A DNA stretch of 5,581 nucleotides. It comes from an uncultured Helicobacteraceae bacterium. GTDB lineage: Bacteria > Campylobacterota > Campylobacteria > Campylobacterales > Helicobacteraceae. The stretch is from positions 1 to 5,581 of the forward strand of contig CAKVEH010000091.1 of the NCBI GenBank assembly GCA_934728205.1, read 5' to 3'. This document shows, piece after piece, positions 4,486-5,581 of this stretch; the first letter of the stretch is position 1; each line of letters begins with the position of its first letter. The position numbers were made by a program, and so were the translations under genes. The notes beneath the pieces are model-generated. The model was not told the DNA's origin and did not search any database. It worked only from the letters and a program-made list of their open reading frames with translations.

Positions 4486-5581
4486 TTATGCTTGCTCGCA
4501 CGATTGCTTGTGGAGCAAAAATTCATCGACATATTTTCCATCAAAGCACGCCTTGCAAAATTTCATATCACTACCAATGCTTTGTAGCATTCCCTCAATG
4601 GATAAAAAGCCTAAAAAATCCGCACCGATATATTCACACACTTCCTGTATACTTTTATTCGTGCAAATGAGCTGGTCTGTATCAGGCGTATCCACACCAT
4701 AATAACAAGGACTAATCATAGGTGGAGAGGAAATAAGCATATACACTTTCCTCGCACCAGCCTTGCGTAAGATACGCACGATTTGCTTGCTAGTCGTCCC
4801 ACGCACGATAGAATCATCAATCACAACCACATCTTTACCCTGAATAATGCTTGTAATTGGATTGAGCTTTAAGCGCACTTTAAGCTCGCGCGATGACTGC
4901 GTAGGCTCGATGAAAGTGCGCCCGACATAGTGATTACGGATAATGCCTAGCTCAAAGTCAATGCCACTTTGCTTAGAGTATCCTAATGCCGCCGCCACAC
5001 CAGAATCTGGCACGGGGATTACCATATCTGCTTTGAGTTTAAATTCCTTTGCCAAGCGTGCGCCAAGATTTTTGCGGATTTCATAGACATTTTTTCCATA
5101 CACTTGACTATCAGGGCGCGAAAAATACACATATTCAAACACACAGGGTAATTCCTTTGGTGTAAAGACTTGGATACTCTTTGGCTGTGTATCGCCAAGC
5201 GGAGAATACGCGCCCTCAAATACAAGCATTTCGCCCGCTTTAATATCACGCACAAAACTCGCTCCAATCAAGTCAAACGCACAAGTCTCACTCGCCACGA
5301 TATAACCCACAGAGCCATCATCATTTTCTATTTTGCCTAGACTAAGCGGGCGCAATCCATATTTATCACGCACGACAAACATTTTAGAGCGTGAAAGAAA
5401 CATAAAACAATACGCACCATCGACAAGTTGAAGTGCGTCAATGATTCTATCTACTAAGTGTTGTTTGTTTGAATGGGCGATTAAATGGATAAGATTCTCT
5501 GTATCAAGGTGGCTTTGGAAAATCGCGCCATTTTTGGTAAGCTCCTCGCGCTATTCTTTGGCATTGGTGAGATTCCCATTG
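4486..5581 (-). pseudogene. purF: purF, amidophosphoribosyltransferase, interrupted by an in-frame TAG; 5' end outside the window
   Basis: PurF makes 5-phosphoribosylamine from PRPP and glutamine, the first step of purine synthesis. The frame reads NGNLTNAKE, then TAG (5553-5551), then REELTKNGAIFQSHLDTENL and on through GAYCF to a stop at 4488-4486. NGN and SHLDTE are glutaminase-domain motifs on either side of the stop, so this is one gene with a nonsense codon, not two genes. Numbering from the first Met after the stop (5403), the C-terminal part has EYVYFSRPDS (90-99), VIPVPDSG (128-135) and the PRPP loop VVVIDDSIVRGTT (192-204). Cysteines 87, 233, 283 and 286 are placed like the cluster ligands of the Bacillus [4Fe-4S] enzyme. 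The ATG at 5403 lacks a good ribosome binding site, so efficient restart is doubtful. The first ~100 residues lie off-window. A sequencing or assembly error would restore a normal gene. Confidence 0.85.
5551..5553 (-). other. purF: Premature TAG codon in purF
   Basis: The plus-strand CTA at 5551-5553 reads TAG in the purF frame, between NAKE and REEL. PurF homologues commonly have a leucine or another sense codon here (as in NAHELRKKL-like sequence). A single change from TTG or CAG, among others, would produce it. The reading frame is otherwise undisturbed on both sides, so this is a substitution and not a frameshift. Confidence 0.85.

Noticed and set aside
4325..4702. Plus-strand open frame of 125 codons across the purF/radical SAM junction
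   Set aside because: It is antisense to conserved motifs of two well-supported genes and resembles no protein family.
1..5581. CRISPR array, tRNA, rRNA or insertion sequence
   Set aside because: No regularly spaced repeats, no cloverleaf-like or ribosomal sequence, and no transposase or terminal inverted repeats were seen on either strand.

Overview
The window looks like a piece of an enterohepatic-type Helicobacter chromosome, or a close Campylobacterota relative. The coding is AT-rich. There are two secreted, cysteine-paired Sel1-repeat proteins of the Helicobacter cysteine-rich (Hcp) type, a PurF with cysteines placed as in the [4Fe-4S] class, and a TIGR01212/YhcC-type radical SAM protein. 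The genus call is inference from protein character; no ribosomal or marker gene is present. All credible genes lie on the minus strand, so transcription runs from high to low coordinates.

Right side (about 3493-5581): the 3' part of purF, the first committed enzyme of de novo purine synthesis, followed 30 bp later by the radical SAM gene with a GTG start. The purF frame continues with recognisable PurF sequence to the window edge but carries an in-frame TAG at 5553-5551. This separates the N-terminal glutaminase part from the phosphoribosyltransferase part.

Middle (3171-3492, 322 bp without a conventional gene): a near-consensus promoter (TTGACT, 17 bp, TACAAT), a good ribosome binding site, and an ATG opening a small leader ORF. 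That ORF runs into an uninterrupted (CT)9 tract and stops directly after it. Losing one CT unit would make the leader continuous and in frame with the downstream Sel1 gene. Gaining one unit would move the leader's stop to 16 bases before the Sel1 ATG. The Shine-Dalgarno of that Sel1 gene can also pair with a segment about 30 bases upstream. Together these suggest a slipped-strand, phase-variable control region.

Left side (1-3170): an accessory cassette of tightly packed genes: Sel1/Hcp-like protein, pentapeptide-repeat membrane protein (1-nt overlap), a second Sel1/Hcp-like paralogue (12-bp gap), a possible 24-codon ORF (1-nt overlap), and an unrecognised gene that leaves the window. In both Sel1 paralogues the last codons double as the ribosome binding site for an ATG overlapping the stop, which fits translational coupling. 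From the families, the Sel1 proteins would be periplasmic or secreted and the pentapeptide protein would sit in the inner membrane. What the cassette does cannot be read from the sequence.
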